In this document: positions 50,201-58,943 of the stretch, piece after piece
Layout: each line of letters begins with the position of its first letter
Position numbering within the stretch: position 1 is the first letter of the stretch
Source of the DNA: Candidatus Raymondbacteria bacterium RIFOXYA2_FULL_49_16
GTDB lineage: Bacteria > Fibrobacterota > OXYB2-FULL-49-7 > XYB2-FULL-49-35
Length of the DNA stretch: 64,000 nucleotides
NCBI GenBank assembly: GCA_001789205.1
Contig: MFYT01000073.1
Location: forward strand, 47,452-111,451
Direction of reading: 5' to 3'
The notes under the pieces: model-generated
What the model saw: the letters and a program-made list of their open reading frames with translations, nothing else
The model's database searches: none
Told to the model about the DNA's origin: nothing
Translations under genes and position numbers: made by a program

Positions 50201-53172
50201 AACGGCCTTTCGGGAAGACCTATGCCCTCATTGGGGCGCTTCTGATTGCCGCGCTGTTTGCGCTTTCCTGCGCAGGCGCCGGGAAAAAGGGTGAGGCGCA
50301 GCCTGCCGCGTCCCAGGCGCCGGCACCCCAGGCGAAGACCGTTGCCGGCGACTCCCTGGGCATTGATTCTTTGACAATTGGGAAATTGAGCAAGGCAACG
50401 CAGCTCTTGCTCCGGGCCGTGGACAACTATGTGGAGATACTGCCCAATTCCAAACGCTCTTCTGAAGTGATCATGCTAAAAGGGCATACCTTTTATAACA
50501 ACAAACTTTTTCCGTATGCGCGCGCCGCGTACCAGCGCGTGGTACGCGACTACAAGGCGTCCATCGACGTTCCCGAGGCCATAAAGATGACGGCCCAGAC
50601 CTATTACGAGGAGAGCAAGTTCGACGAGGCTGAAGTGTGGTACAAGAAACTCAAGGATGTGGCCGTGACCGGTGAGGACAAGGAAGAGGCTGACCTCAGA
50701 CTTTCCGAATCCTATTACCGGATTGCCGAACGGCACCGCGACGGCGGGCAGATCGATATGGCCATAAGCGAATTCGAGCGCGTTGTGCGAGAATATCCCT
50801 CCTGTAAACTAGCGGACGTGGCGCTCTTCAATGTTGGCCAGCTGTACGACGGCAAGAAGTCGTGGTCAAACGCCATTCTTTCTTTCAATAAGCTGATCGC
50901 CTCGTATCCGCAGTCCGAATATATCGAACAGGCGCTTTTCAACACGGCCAAATGTTACGAGGAAATGGGCAATTGGTCCAAGGCGGCCCTCACGTATATC
51001 GAGGTTTTCAAGCGCTTTCCCAATTCCAAGCACGTCAAAGAAGCGCTTTACAATGCGGGGCTCGCCTACGAGAAAGAGGAGAATTGGACCCTGGCCGCCA
51101 GCGTTTTCGAGAAATACGCCACGGTCTGGCCCAATGAAAAGGACGCGCCCGATGTTCTCTTCCGCGCGGGCGAGCTTTTCGGAAAACTCGAAGACTGGAA
51201 GAAGGTCGAGGAAATCAACACGCTTTTCAGCAAACGGTATGGCCAGGACAAGGACCGCATTATCATGGTGCTTTGCATGACCGGCGTGGCTTCGTATATG
51301 CAGAAGAAGTATGAACGGGCCCTGCAAGAATTTGAAAAGGCGATCAAGGCGGGCGCGGACGTGGGTCTGGATAAACAGGTCAACGCCTTCTACGCAGCCA
51401 AATCGCAGTTCACCATCGGCCAAATCAACCAGGAGCGCGCCGCGGCCATAGAACTCACCCTGCCCGAGAACGAGTATAAGCGCAAACTCAAGGACAAGGT
51501 GGCCTATACCGAGGCCGCGGTCAATGCCTATACCCGTGTCAGCACCTACAAACTCATCGAATGGACCACCCAGTCCATCTTCAAGATCGGCGAGACCTAC
51601 GAACAGTTCGGCATTGCCATGTACCGTCGCGAGCGGCCCATGACCATTTCGTTCGACAAAATGGTGGCGCTCGAGGAAGGCATTGCCAAGGTGGTCGAGG
51701 AATACCTGGTTGATAAGGCGCTTGCCACCCATGAGCAAAACGTGAAATTCGGCATCAAATACCAGATAGAGGACGAATGGATCAAGCGGTCGCGGCAACA
51801 GCTTACCAAATTGCCGTATCTTTCCGCCGAGAACTACACCAAACTGGTCGAGATCGTGACGGTTTCGGGCGACAAGCGCGCGGCCTCTGACCCTATGAAG
51901 ATCATCCAGGAAAAACTCGAGGCGCTGCAGAACATCGCGCCGTTCCAGGACAAGGCGATCAAGCTTTTCCTGAAAACACTCGAGGTCGCGGCCCGGTATG
52001 GCGTGGAGGACAAGTACAAGCAGCAGGCGTCGTCCGCCATCACCAAGATCTCGTATGACGTGGGCAACACGTATGCTGAGGTTGTCAATGTGGCCCGGAG
52101 CGCGCCAGTACCGCCGGCCTACGACGGGTACCAGAAGTTTTTCTACAAGGTGACCCTGCTCACCGAGGTCCTGGGCGAATACGAGGAAAAGGCCATCCAG
52201 GCCTTTTTCAAGAATATCAAGATCGCCGAGGCCTACGAAATCAAGGACGAATGGGTGGTTCGCTCCAAAGAGATGATCACAGAAATTCTTTTTACCCGCA
52301 GCTTTTGCTATGAAATATTGGCCGCCGAGGCGCTCAAATATCCGCCCATACCCGTTGGTGCATCCGAAGAAGAAGCCGAGGAGTATAAACTCCAGTTCGA
52401 GGAATTGGGATTTAAGCTGCAAGACGAGGCATTCGGCATGTACCGCGACATCCTCGAAAAGAACAAGCAGGGCATAACAACGGGGAAAAACGTGGACCTC
52501 TGCTATGTCAGGCTCTATAAGAATTTTCCCAACGAGGTGGGCGAGCGGGTCCAGCGCGACACCCTGGTTACTCTTGCCACGGGCAAGGAATGGCTTTTCA
52601 TGGATTCAGCCTATGCCGGATGGGAGACCGCCGGGTACGACGATGGCGAATGGAAAAACGTGAAAAAGGCGCAGAAGCCCGACTCAGTGGACCTCTTGGG
52701 CTTTTCCGAGCCGGTGTCCGGGGTCTGGGGCGGCGCGATACGGGAAGGCGCTTTTGTCCAAGAACAGGAGCTTTGGCTCAGGCGCTCCTTTCCTGTCCGG
52801 GAGAAGCCCTCGTCGGTGTCCCTTGAATTCGCGGCCACCGGCGCCTATGATTTATATGTCAACGGCGTGCCGGTCAAAAGCGACTCGCTCGAACGTACGC
52901 GCGCATGGTTCAGGTGCCGTCAGCGGAACGACCTGACCAACTACTTTTTGAAAGGGAAGAACGTGATAGCGGCGCATGTGGTGAACAAGGAACATTCGGC
53001 ATTTGGCTTTTATCTGCTCTGCAGGTACACGGACAAGATCGATGAGGTGAAACCGAAACTTCCCATGGAACAGAAGCTGCTTTCAAACGACGAATTCTAC
53101 CAACTCAAGGTTGAGTACCCCGTGGTCCCCAATTTCGATTACGACGAAGCGATCTTCAATGCAAAGAGGTGA
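50197..53172 (+). CDS. Giant TPR lipoprotein with C-terminal galactose-binding-like domain
   Basis: The 991-residue protein has a lipoprotein signal (lipobox Ala-Leu-Ser-Cys near residue 25). TPR repeats run to about 420 (for example SKFDEAEVWYKKLKDVA, KKSWSNAILSFNKLIASYPQSEYIEQALFNTAKCYEEMGNWSKAALTY cut into units), then helical repeats to about 780. Near 790-960 is a beta domain with WLFMDSAYAGWETAGYDDGEWK, ending LRRSFPVREKPSSVSLEFAATGAYDLYVNGVPVK, typical of a galactose-binding-like (discoidin/sialate-esterase type) jellyroll. This jellyroll could contact glycan or the cell wall. It starts inside the previous gene's stop. Confidence 0.8.
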   Translation: MKRPFGKTYALIGALLIAALFALSCAGAGKKGEAQPAASQAPAPQAKTVAGDSLGIDSLTIGKLSKATQLLLRAVDNYVEILPNSKRSSEVIMLKGHTFYNNKLFPYARAAYQRVVRDYKASIDVPEAIKMTAQTYYEESKFDEAEVWYKKLKDVAVTGEDKEEADLRLSESYYRIAERHRDGGQIDMAISEFERVVREYPSCKLADVALFNVGQLYDGKKSWSNAILSFNKLIASYPQSEYIEQALFNTAKCYEEMGNWSKAALTYIEVFKRFPNSKHVKEALYNAGLAYEKEENWTLAASVFEKYATVWPNEKDAPDVLFRAGELFGKLEDWKKVEEINTLFSKRYGQDKDRIIMVLCMTGVASYMQKKYERALQEFEKAIKAGADVGLDKQVNAFYAAKSQFTIGQINQERAAAIELTLPENEYKRKLKDKVAYTEAAVNAYTRVSTYKLIEWTTQSIFKIGETYEQFGIAMYRRERPMTISFDKMVALEEGIAKVVEEYLVDKALATHEQNVKFGIKYQIEDEWIKRSRQQLTKLPYLSAENYTKLVEIVTVSGDKRAASDPMKIIQEKLEALQNIAPFQDKAIKLFLKTLEVAARYGVEDKYKQQASSAITKISYDVGNTYAEVVNVARSAPVPPAYDGYQKFFYKVTLLTEVLGEYEEKAIQAFFKNIKIAEAYEIKDEWVVRSKEMITEILFTRSFCYEILAAEALKYPPIPVGASEEEAEEYKLQFEELGFKLQDEAFGMYRDILEKNKQGITTGKNVDLCYVRLYKNFPNEVGERVQRDTLVTLATGKEWLFMDSAYAGWETAGYDDGEWKNVKKAQKPDSVDLLGFSEPVSGVWGGAIREGAFVQEQELWLRRSFPVREKPSSVSLEFAATGAYDLYVNGVPVKSDSLERTRAWFRCRQRNDLTNYFLKGKNVIAAHVVNKEHSAFGFYLLCRYTDKIDEVKPKLPMEQKLLSNDEFYQLKVEYPVVPNFDYDEAIFNAKR

Positions 53173-53175
53173 GGT

Positions 53176-53508
53176 ATGAGGATTCTAACGCTTTTTGCCC
53201 TGTGTTTCGCGTTCGCTTCAGGAAGCGCCGAAGCGCAGAAACCGGCCAAGCTGGCCGCAGTGCCAGCAACGCCTGCGCAGGATGAATTCGTTATTCGCAA
53301 GCCGGGTGAAATCACCTTTACCACAGGCATTGTTATCGAGGGCCGCGTTGAAAAACCCCAGGTCATGCTCATCCTTACAAAAGAGCGGCTAAAACTGCAG
53401 TCCATCAGGTTCGAACGGTCGTTTGTCAATCGTATTACCGAACCGGTCGCCTACTCCACATTTGAACTCTCACGCGACAAGGGAACCTCGGATGACCTTA
53501 TACGATAA
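53176..53508 (+). CDS. Small secreted protein in the envelope cluster
   Basis: The 110-residue protein has a signal peptide (ILTLFALCFAFASGSAEAQ) and a mature part beginning with a Pro/Ala linker. The remainder, FVIRKPGEITFTTGIVIEGRVEKPQVMLILTKERL, looks like a short beta-strand plug followed by a helix. It resembles a small TonB-dependent or energised-machine adaptor but no family is recognised. It starts 3 nt after the TPR lipoprotein gene. The spacing to exbB is 131 nt, so a promoter for the second half of the cluster may lie there. Confidence 0.65.
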   Translation: MRILTLFALCFAFASGSAEAQKPAKLAAVPATPAQDEFVIRKPGEITFTTGIVIEGRVEKPQVMLILTKERLKLQSIRFERSFVNRITEPVAYSTFELSRDKGTSDDLIR

Positions 53509-53639
53509 CGCGTGCGCAGGGATTTCAATTGACACTCGCTTTCAACCTTAGTATATTTAAATGTTTTAGAGGATAACATTCTAAAATATAATGTGATACA
53601 TGGTGTTCCATCAGTTGCGCAGAAAAGGAGAAATACGGT

Positions 53640-54287
53640 ATGAGTCAGATGATCACCTTCATTGCAAAATTCTTTCAGGAGGGCGGACCGTTCATGTTTG
53701 TCATCCTCGGGGTGCTTGCCTTTGGTGTTGCCATAATGATTGAACGGGCCTACTACCTTATCATTCGGTGCCGTATCAACGCAAAGACCCTGCTCTCCCA
53801 GATCACAAAGCTGGTGAGAAGTGATAAGGTAAGCGATGCGCGCAAACTGTGCGTGCAGTCCAAGGCGCCGCTCGCCATTATCCTGGAATCGGCTTTGTGG
53901 CACTATGAACAGGGTCTTTCCAACGAGGAGATCCAGAACGCGGTCGACGAAACCGCGCTGCGCGAACTCCCCAAGGTCCAGCGCCGGACCCACTATCTTT
54001 CGCTCAGCAGCAATGTCTCAACCCTTTTAGGTCTTCTGGGTACCATCACGGGTCTCATGGCAGCCTTTGGCGCCCTTGCCGCTGCCGATCCTTCGCAGAA
54101 AGCAGTGCTTCTGGCCCTGGGTATTGCACAGGCAATGAACACTACCGCATGGGGCCTTATCGTCGCCATTCCCTGCATGGTTGCCTTTTCCGTGCTTTCG
54201 GCGCGCGCGAACGATATTATTGAAGAAATCGACGAAAGTTCAGTGCGTCTTCTGAATTTCCTTTTCATCCAGAGGAGCGGCAGATAA
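53640..54287 (+). CDS. ExbB/TolQ/MotA-family proton channel
   Basis: The 215-residue protein has three membrane helices (about 17-40, 120-150, 165-190) and the family signature LLGLLGTITGLMAAFGALA in the second helix with the proton-path Thr, and AMNTTAWGLIVAIPCMVAFSVL in the third. It forms the stator channel that converts proton flow to force. It is followed by two ExbD/TolR genes separated by a STAS gene. The ribosome site AGGAGAAATACGGT fits. In the Agl system the equivalent is AglR. Confidence 0.93.
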   Translation: MSQMITFIAKFFQEGGPFMFVILGVLAFGVAIMIERAYYLIIRCRINAKTLLSQITKLVRSDKVSDARKLCVQSKAPLAIILESALWHYEQGLSNEEIQNAVDETALRELPKVQRRTHYLSLSSNVSTLLGLLGTITGLMAAFGALAAADPSQKAVLLALGIAQAMNTTAWGLIVAIPCMVAFSVLSARANDIIEEIDESSVRLLNFLFIQRSGR

Positions 54288-54294
54288 GCGTCGC

Positions 54295-54783
54295 ATGGCA
54301 TTCCAACCCTCAAAGCGTAAGGACAAGGCGTTGAGCACGCTGGTCGGCGACGTCGATATCGACATTACGCCGGTCATGAATTTTTTAGTCATATTGCTGC
54401 CCTTCCTTGTGTCCATGGCTGTCTTTACCCAAATCGCGGTCATTAATTTTTCATTGCCGCCAGCGACCGAGGAGGGCGAGGGGGAGGCGGGGGCGCAAAA
54501 TCCTGAAAACCAGACCCTCGACATCTCCATTGCATTGACCGACAAGGGCATCACAGTCACCGGCACAGGCCAGGTCATGCCTCTTATTCCCAAACGCGAC
54601 GGTCAATACGACCTTATTGCACTCGACCGGATTCTCCGCGCCATCAAAATGCAGTATCCGCGCCAGGAAGACCTGGTGCTTATCATTGAACCCGAAGTCT
54701 TCTACGACGATGTGGTGCATGTCATGGATATCTGCAGGGACGCCCAGTTTCCCAACATCGGCCTGTCCGGGGGCTTCCAGTGA
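54295..54783 (+). CDS. ExbD/TolR-like protein lacking the transmembrane Asp
   Basis: The 162-residue protein has an N-terminal cytoplasmic stretch, one membrane helix (about 22-45) and a periplasmic domain. The helix entry reads DIDITPVMNFLVILLPFLVSM; in ExbD/TolR the residue after the TPxx turn is the essential Asp (as in LVDVMLV), here it is Asn (MNF). The periplasmic part ends with VVHVMDICRDAQFPNIGLSGG, the usual ExbD end. It follows ExbB by 7 nt. Confidence 0.85.
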   Translation: MAFQPSKRKDKALSTLVGDVDIDITPVMNFLVILLPFLVSMAVFTQIAVINFSLPPATEEGEGEAGAQNPENQTLDISIALTDKGITVTGTGQVMPLIPKRDGQYDLIALDRILRAIKMQYPRQEDLVLIIEPEVFYDDVVHVMDICRDAQFPNIGLSGGFQ

Positions 54784-55100
54784 AAATGAAGGTCAAAATC
54801 AGCGATACCCGCGCTGTGATTTTCCTGCCGCAAAAGCTTTTACGGGAGAGTACAATGTTTTTTACGGACGCGGTGCAGGAAGCGGTCAAAAAAGGGGCCA
54901 CCACCATAGTACTCGACATGAGCGGCACCACCATGCTCGATTCATCGGCTCTGGGCGCTTTTATCTACGCGCGCAAGCTCTATCCCCGCGACAAAGTCGA
55001 AATCATTATCCACAAACCTCAGGGGTATATCCGGACGCTCATTGAAAACGCGCGCATCAACGTGCTTTTTCCGATTTCCGGAAACGGGGAGGCGGCATGA
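54780..55100 (+). CDS. STAS-domain protein inside the ExbB-ExbD cluster
   Basis: The 106-residue protein is a stand-alone STAS domain: VKISDTRAVIFLPQKLL, the helix FTDAVQEAVKKG, then TIVLDMSGTTMLDSSALGAFIYA, where SS next to the ALG is the phospho-Ser position of anti-anti-sigma factors. The GTG at 54780 overlaps the TGA of the ExbD-like gene; an ATG at 54786 is the alternative. STAS proteins relay signals by binding kinases, or stabilise transporters (as MlaB does). Placing one between two TolR genes is unusual. Confidence 0.85.
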   Translation: MKMKVKISDTRAVIFLPQKLLRESTMFFTDAVQEAVKKGATTIVLDMSGTTMLDSSALGAFIYARKLYPRDKVEIIIHKPQGYIRTLIENARINVLFPISGNGEAA

Positions 55101-55609
55101 GTTTTCCCGCGTCAAAAACCAGCAGAAAAAAAGTAAAGAAAAATCATCGGTCCGAAGTAAAGACCGCCAAGCCGCAGCTTACGTCGCTGGTCGATATCAT
55201 GACCATTCTGCTGGTGTTTCTTCTGAAGAGCTTCTCCGCCGAGGGCGACATCATGACCCCGGCCGAAGGACTCAAACTTCCCGAATCAACGGCCAAAAAG
55301 AAACCCGAACAGGCGCTGCGCATCTCGCTGGCCCAGGACCATCTCATGGTCGAAGGACAGATTGTGCTCAGCATGGCGCAACTCGCGGCAAACGAGGACC
55401 AGCTTATTCCCGAGCTCGAACAGGTGCTCCAACAACGGCGGAATACCACCGAGAAAATCGCCGAGCAGTCCACCAAAGTCGAGTTCAAGGGCGAGGTGAT
55501 CATTGAGGCGGACAGAAAAATCCACTTCAGCGTACTGCAAAAGATCATGTACACCTGCGGCCAGGTCGGGTTCAGCAATTTTTCACTTTTAGTTCTTAAA
55601 AAGGAATGA
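55097..55609 (+). CDS. ExbD/TolR-like protein with the transmembrane Asp
   Basis: The 170-residue protein has a longer basic cytoplasmic start (SRKKVKKNHRS), the membrane helix with the intact Asp (PQLTSLVDIMTILLVFLLKSF, D near residue 33) and a larger periplasmic domain than the first copy. The final KIMYTCGQVGFSNFSLLVL is the ExbD end. Starts by ATGA overlap with the STAS gene and overlaps the following TonB-like gene the same way. It is probably the proton-responsive partner. Confidence 0.88.
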   Translation: MSFPASKTSRKKVKKNHRSEVKTAKPQLTSLVDIMTILLVFLLKSFSAEGDIMTPAEGLKLPESTAKKKPEQALRISLAQDHLMVEGQIVLSMAQLAANEDQLIPELEQVLQQRRNTTEKIAEQSTKVEFKGEVIIEADRKIHFSVLQKIMYTCGQVGFSNFSLLVLKKE

Positions 55610-56619
55610 GAGCGGGAATGGAATACGCGGGCCACGCGCCCCTCCAGCAGCGGAATGACGGCGTTGTCCGGCCGTCAACAAACGACGCCGAATGGAAATA
55701 CCGCGCTATTATCGCGGCCTCGTTCCTGATCCATATCATTTTTGCCGTGATCATGATGCGGACCGACATAACCATGCTTAAGCCGCCGACGGTAGAGGAA
55801 CTGCCGCAGCGGTTGATCAAGATCATCATGGACAAGCCCAAAAAGCCCGAGGTAAAGGTCGCGGAAAAGGCCGCGGCCAAAGAAGAGGCGCTGGCGCCTG
55901 AAGTCAAGGCCGAGAAAAAGGAGCAGGAAAAGCAGGTGCGCCGCCAGGAGGCGCAGAAAAACGTGGCCGCAAAGGCGCAGCGCGTGCAGCAACAGATGCG
56001 GACCACAGGCATGCTCGCCCTGCTCGCGGGCAAGGGACCCACGCGATCGCGCAGCAGGGCCGTGGTCGACGTCCTGGGTGGCCAGGGCGTGCAGACCGCG
56101 GACCTCGACGATGCGCTCAAAAATGTCACAGGCCTGCGCAAGGCGGGCAATGCTTCGGACATGGAAATGAAACTCTCCACCAAGGTGGTCTCGACCAAGG
56201 AAAACATCTCCATAGCCGACATGGTGAAGGGCCTTGATGGCGGTTCCATGAAAAGCCTCGAGAAGCTGGGTAGTATCGAGATCGCAAAGCCCAAGACTGT
56301 GGGACAGGCAAGTTCCAGCTCCCTGCGCGATGATAAGTCTATTTCTGACGTTGTGAAAAAGAACATGAAGAGCGTCACACTCGCTTACAACCGTGCGCTC
56401 AAGGCAAATCCGAGCCTGGGCGGCAAGATCGTGGTCAAATTCACCATCCAGCCCGACGGCAGCGTTACTGACGTTGAAATCGCCCAGTCAACCATGAACG
56501 ATTCCTCGTTCGAGCAGGATGTGCTCCGAAGGGTGAAAAACTGGACCTTTCCGGCCATAGCCGAGAGCGAGGGCAGCGTCACGGTCAACTTCCCCTTTAT
56601 ATTCCAGTCACAGGGTTAG
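55606..56619 (+). CDS. TonB-like protein with AgmX/PglI C-terminal domain
   Basis: The 337-residue protein has one membrane helix (about 32-52), a long Lys/Ala/Glu-rich periplasmic linker with coiled-coil character (about 75-130), and a C-terminal domain (about 245-337) with KKNMKSVTLAYNRALKANPSL, IVVKFTIQPDGSVTDVEI and VLRRVKNWTFPAI. That pattern is the TonB-type domain annotated as AgmX/PglI C-terminal, known from adventurous gliding proteins of Myxococcus. It starts by ATGA overlap with the second ExbD gene and closes the cluster. It should carry force from the ExbB/ExbD stator across the periplasm. Confidence 0.85.
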   Translation: MRAGMEYAGHAPLQQRNDGVVRPSTNDAEWKYRAIIAASFLIHIIFAVIMMRTDITMLKPPTVEELPQRLIKIIMDKPKKPEVKVAEKAAAKEEALAPEVKAEKKEQEKQVRRQEAQKNVAAKAQRVQQQMRTTGMLALLAGKGPTRSRSRAVVDVLGGQGVQTADLDDALKNVTGLRKAGNASDMEMKLSTKVVSTKENISIADMVKGLDGGSMKSLEKLGSIEIAKPKTVGQASSSSLRDDKSISDVVKKNMKSVTLAYNRALKANPSLGGKIVVKFTIQPDGSVTDVEIAQSTMNDSSFEQDVLRRVKNWTFPAIAESEGSVTVNFPFIFQSQG

Positions 56620-56720
56620 AAATCCTAGTTGATACGAAGGTGTTTTCCTGCATCCTGTGCCAGTAAGGAGATCCCCCTGTCTGTGCGCTTCAGCGCGCAA
56701 TATTATTGTCATGCATAAAA

Positions 56721-57062
56721 TTATCTTACGACAGCAAATTTCGCAAATATCTTCTGATTGTTACTCTTTATTCCAAGACAGAAGACTCCTGCGGGAAGGG
56801 TGCCTGTGGTGATCCACACTTCTCCCGAAGCGATGGAAATAATATTGGTATAAAGTCTTTTACCAGTTATACTGAAGATGGTAACTGTTGCTCTTGACGA
56901 ATGTAATGCTTGCGGTACTGTTATGTGCAAAGCATTGGGGATGAGATACTTTACAAATAAGGGAGCAGTGTGTATTGTGGAAAAATGATTTTCTTCAATT
57001 GATACGCCGACAGCTGGTGAAGTAATAATAGCACCGCCGTTACCTATAGCAACAAATGGTCT
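56721..57062 (-). pseudogene. C-terminal remnant of a T9SS-type secreted propeller protein
   Basis: On the minus strand the frame is open from 57062 to the stop at 56721. It begins with FVAIGNGGAIITSPAVGVS, a propeller-blade end followed by the linker, and continues with a sorting-domain-like part: VTIFSITGKRLYTN, GEVWITTGTLPAGVFCLGIK and a C-terminal FAKFAVVR. An in-frame TGA at 57065-57063 and the transposase-like gene right upstream show that the 5' part was cut off. It has no start codon of its own with a signal peptide. Confidence 0.7.
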
Positions 57063-57525
57063 TCAGCACTGCCTGGGTCAGCGCCTGGAAACCCGTTTTT
57101 ATGGTTCCGGTTGCTTCCTGATACAGCTTTGCAAGCCAAGGAGTCACTGTATTCTTAATCTGGCTTACTGCGCGGAGTATGACTCGCAGGGAAAGGCTCC
57201 ACTGATACTTCGCTATCCGATAGGCGGACATCCCGTCTGCCAGGGCATCGGCAATGCCTATAAGACCGTCCAGAAAAAACCGGCAGTAGGGCAAGACATT
57301 CTCCGGCAATACTGAGAAGGTATGCTCGCACGGTGGATTCAGGCACAGATAGCGCTGAATCGCTACTGTTCCGTGCTGGTGCTCCGATTTGGGCCGATGA
57401 AAGCCTTTGCGCTCGTAGGTGGCGTGTTTCCAGCACCGGCTAAACCCGCAATACGGGCAGTCTGGGCGTGATAAATTTCCTTTGCTTCCAGGCTTGCTGT
57501 TTGGTAATTTATACTTGGGTGACAT
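57040..57525 (-). mobile_element. Transposase-like zinc-ribbon protein, IS fragment
   Basis: From ATG 57525 the frame codes for 161 residues. The N-terminus has a zinc ribbon (CPYCGFSRCWKH) and the pattern VAIQRYLCLNPPCEHTFSVLPENVLPYCRF, as in IS-type (DUF6431-like or IS1595-like) transposases that recognise their ends through a zinc finger. A middle helix AYRIAKYQWSLSLRVILRAV follows. The DDE catalytic part is not seen and the last residues (TICCYR) are read from the disrupted host gene. It is therefore a truncated element or a helper gene. A palindrome at its start (57517-57597) may be part of the element's border. Confidence 0.6.
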
Positions 57526-57597
57526 GATGAATGTATCCTTTCTTCTCAAACCACCGGTCAAAGTAGTAATGAGAAGAAAGAAACTAAAATGTCACCC
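57517..57597. repeat. Nested inverted repeats at the 5' end of the IS fragment
   Basis: Outer arms GGGTGACAT (57517-57525) and ATGTCACCC (57589-57597) and inner arms CTTTCTTCTCA (57538-57548) and TGAGAAGAAAG (57570-57580) are each perfect and nested. The outer arm covers the transposase-like start codon. On the plus side a short T-run follows. Confidence 0.6.
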
Positions 57598-57846
57598 GCT
57601 TTTTTCTCTACATCTTTTACATCAATGTTCCCGGATGAAGAAAATAGCGCGGAATTAATCAGCAGATTTCAGAGAAACTTAGGTGGGATTCAACAGCAGC
57701 ACCCACCGCGCATAAAGATAGCTTTTGAATTGACTTTTATAAATTAAGAAAGTATAATTAAGAAGGGGTGTTACGACGATTATTTGGAAAAATATTGTTT
57801 TAAACAATAAATACGGAGTTATAAATATCAAGAAAGGATCGTTAAT

Positions 57847-58686
57847 ATGAGCACCAAGATAATGTTATTAATCTTTGTCTGTTTGCCAATAACTAATTTC
57901 GCTGACATTTCTTATTGTCCCCTTAATGCGGGAGATACCTGGACATATCATAGAGTACAAGAAGCGTCACCGTGGGGTGGAGGCGAGGCGTATGATGATT
58001 CCGTTATATACGCAATAATCGATACATCCTATAAAAGCGATTCATTAACCATTAATTTTAGTACGTATAGTACACAAGATACCATATCAGACACTCTTAA
58101 ATATATTATTGTTAATAATATATCTAATTTCAGATCCCAAGGTCAGGGAAGCATATTTTTGCCCGTATATGCACTTGGAGAGACAGCAAGTACGTGTAAC
58201 AAAATATTTTACAATGCCGAATCACTATACCTATGTACATATAACAATAACCCACTATGCCAAGCTGAAACCATTAATCAACTTGAGCATTACGGGTTGT
58301 ATCAATATTATCTCATGTCATCTTGCCCTGGGCCTGGGCCCTTCACACTGAATTTAATATCCTTCAATGGCACAAAAATAACAGTGGATGTAGAATCCAT
58401 CAAGGATAAAGAAACGAGCAAAGAGACTTGTCCAAATGTTCTTAAGCTAGACCAAAACACGCCTAACCCGTTTAATTCAACAACTAATATTATTTATAAT
58501 ACTGGCAATAATTTATTTGGCACAATCTGCATTTTTAATGTATCAGGGAGACTTGTCCATTTAGAACAAGTGATGGGTAGGGGATCAATCACCTGGAATG
58601 CAGGAAAGAACCCAAGCGGGATTTACGTGTGCAAGCTTAATATTGGAAAACAGGCGCAATCAATAAAGATGATGTTGATGAAATGA
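57847..58686 (+). CDS. Secreted protein with T9SS sorting domain
   Basis: The 279-residue protein has a signal peptide (IMLLIFVCLPITNFA) and a mature beta-rich part of unknown family beginning with PLNAGDTWTYHR, a pattern also seen in other Fibrobacterota/Bacteroidota surface proteins. The C-terminal 80 residues form a T9SS domain: LDQNTPNPFNSTTNIIY, ICIFNVSGRLVHLE and PSGIYVCKLNIGKQ, ending IKMMLMK. A GAAAGGATC region precedes the ATG by a few bases. It is AT-rich. Confidence 0.8.
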   Translation: MSTKIMLLIFVCLPITNFADISYCPLNAGDTWTYHRVQEASPWGGGEAYDDSVIYAIIDTSYKSDSLTINFSTYSTQDTISDTLKYIIVNNISNFRSQGQGSIFLPVYALGETASTCNKIFYNAESLYLCTYNNNPLCQAETINQLEHYGLYQYYLMSSCPGPGPFTLNLISFNGTKITVDVESIKDKETSKETCPNVLKLDQNTPNPFNSTTNIIYNTGNNLFGTICIFNVSGRLVHLEQVMGRGSITWNAGKNPSGIYVCKLNIGKQAQSIKMMLMK

Positions 58687-58690
58687 CAAA

Positions 58691-58826
58691 CCCAACTATT
58701 TTTCAATAAATATTTATGATGTTGCCGGTAGACCCCTAAATTGTGTACGGTAAATTGATTTTATCAAAGGAAGATATTGACAATCACAAAGAAGGTGTAT
58801 ATATTTATAATTACTTAAGCGATTAA
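58691..58826 (+). pseudogene. Frameshifted remnant of a T9SS sorting domain
   Basis: In one frame 58700-58740 reads FSINIYDVAGRPLNCV, the typical strand of a sorting domain. Continuing in the +1 frame from 58743 it reads VYGKLILSKEDIDNHKEGVYIYN and stops at TAA 58824-58826. Joined by one base shift, the two halves make the end of a T9SS domain. It stands after the intact T9SS gene and must come from another, lost protein. Confidence 0.6.
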
Positions 58827-58943
58827 TGAATATGGGGTAAGTAGAATCTGTGCGTTGAGAAGGAAATGTAATACAATTTATTCGCATAAGGTATAAATAT
58901 TTAAGAAGGATTAACCGCAATAAATAAATTTCTAGGGGTGGCC

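Noticed and set aside
50866..52422. A 518-codon open frame on the minus strand
   Set aside because: It is antisense to the TPR lipoprotein, which has clear repeats and a lipobox; the antisense translation has no recognisable domains.
53509..53639. Extra small gene between the small secreted protein and exbB
   Set aside because: No open frame with a ribosome site was seen; the AT-rich part with TATATTT is better read as a promoter region.
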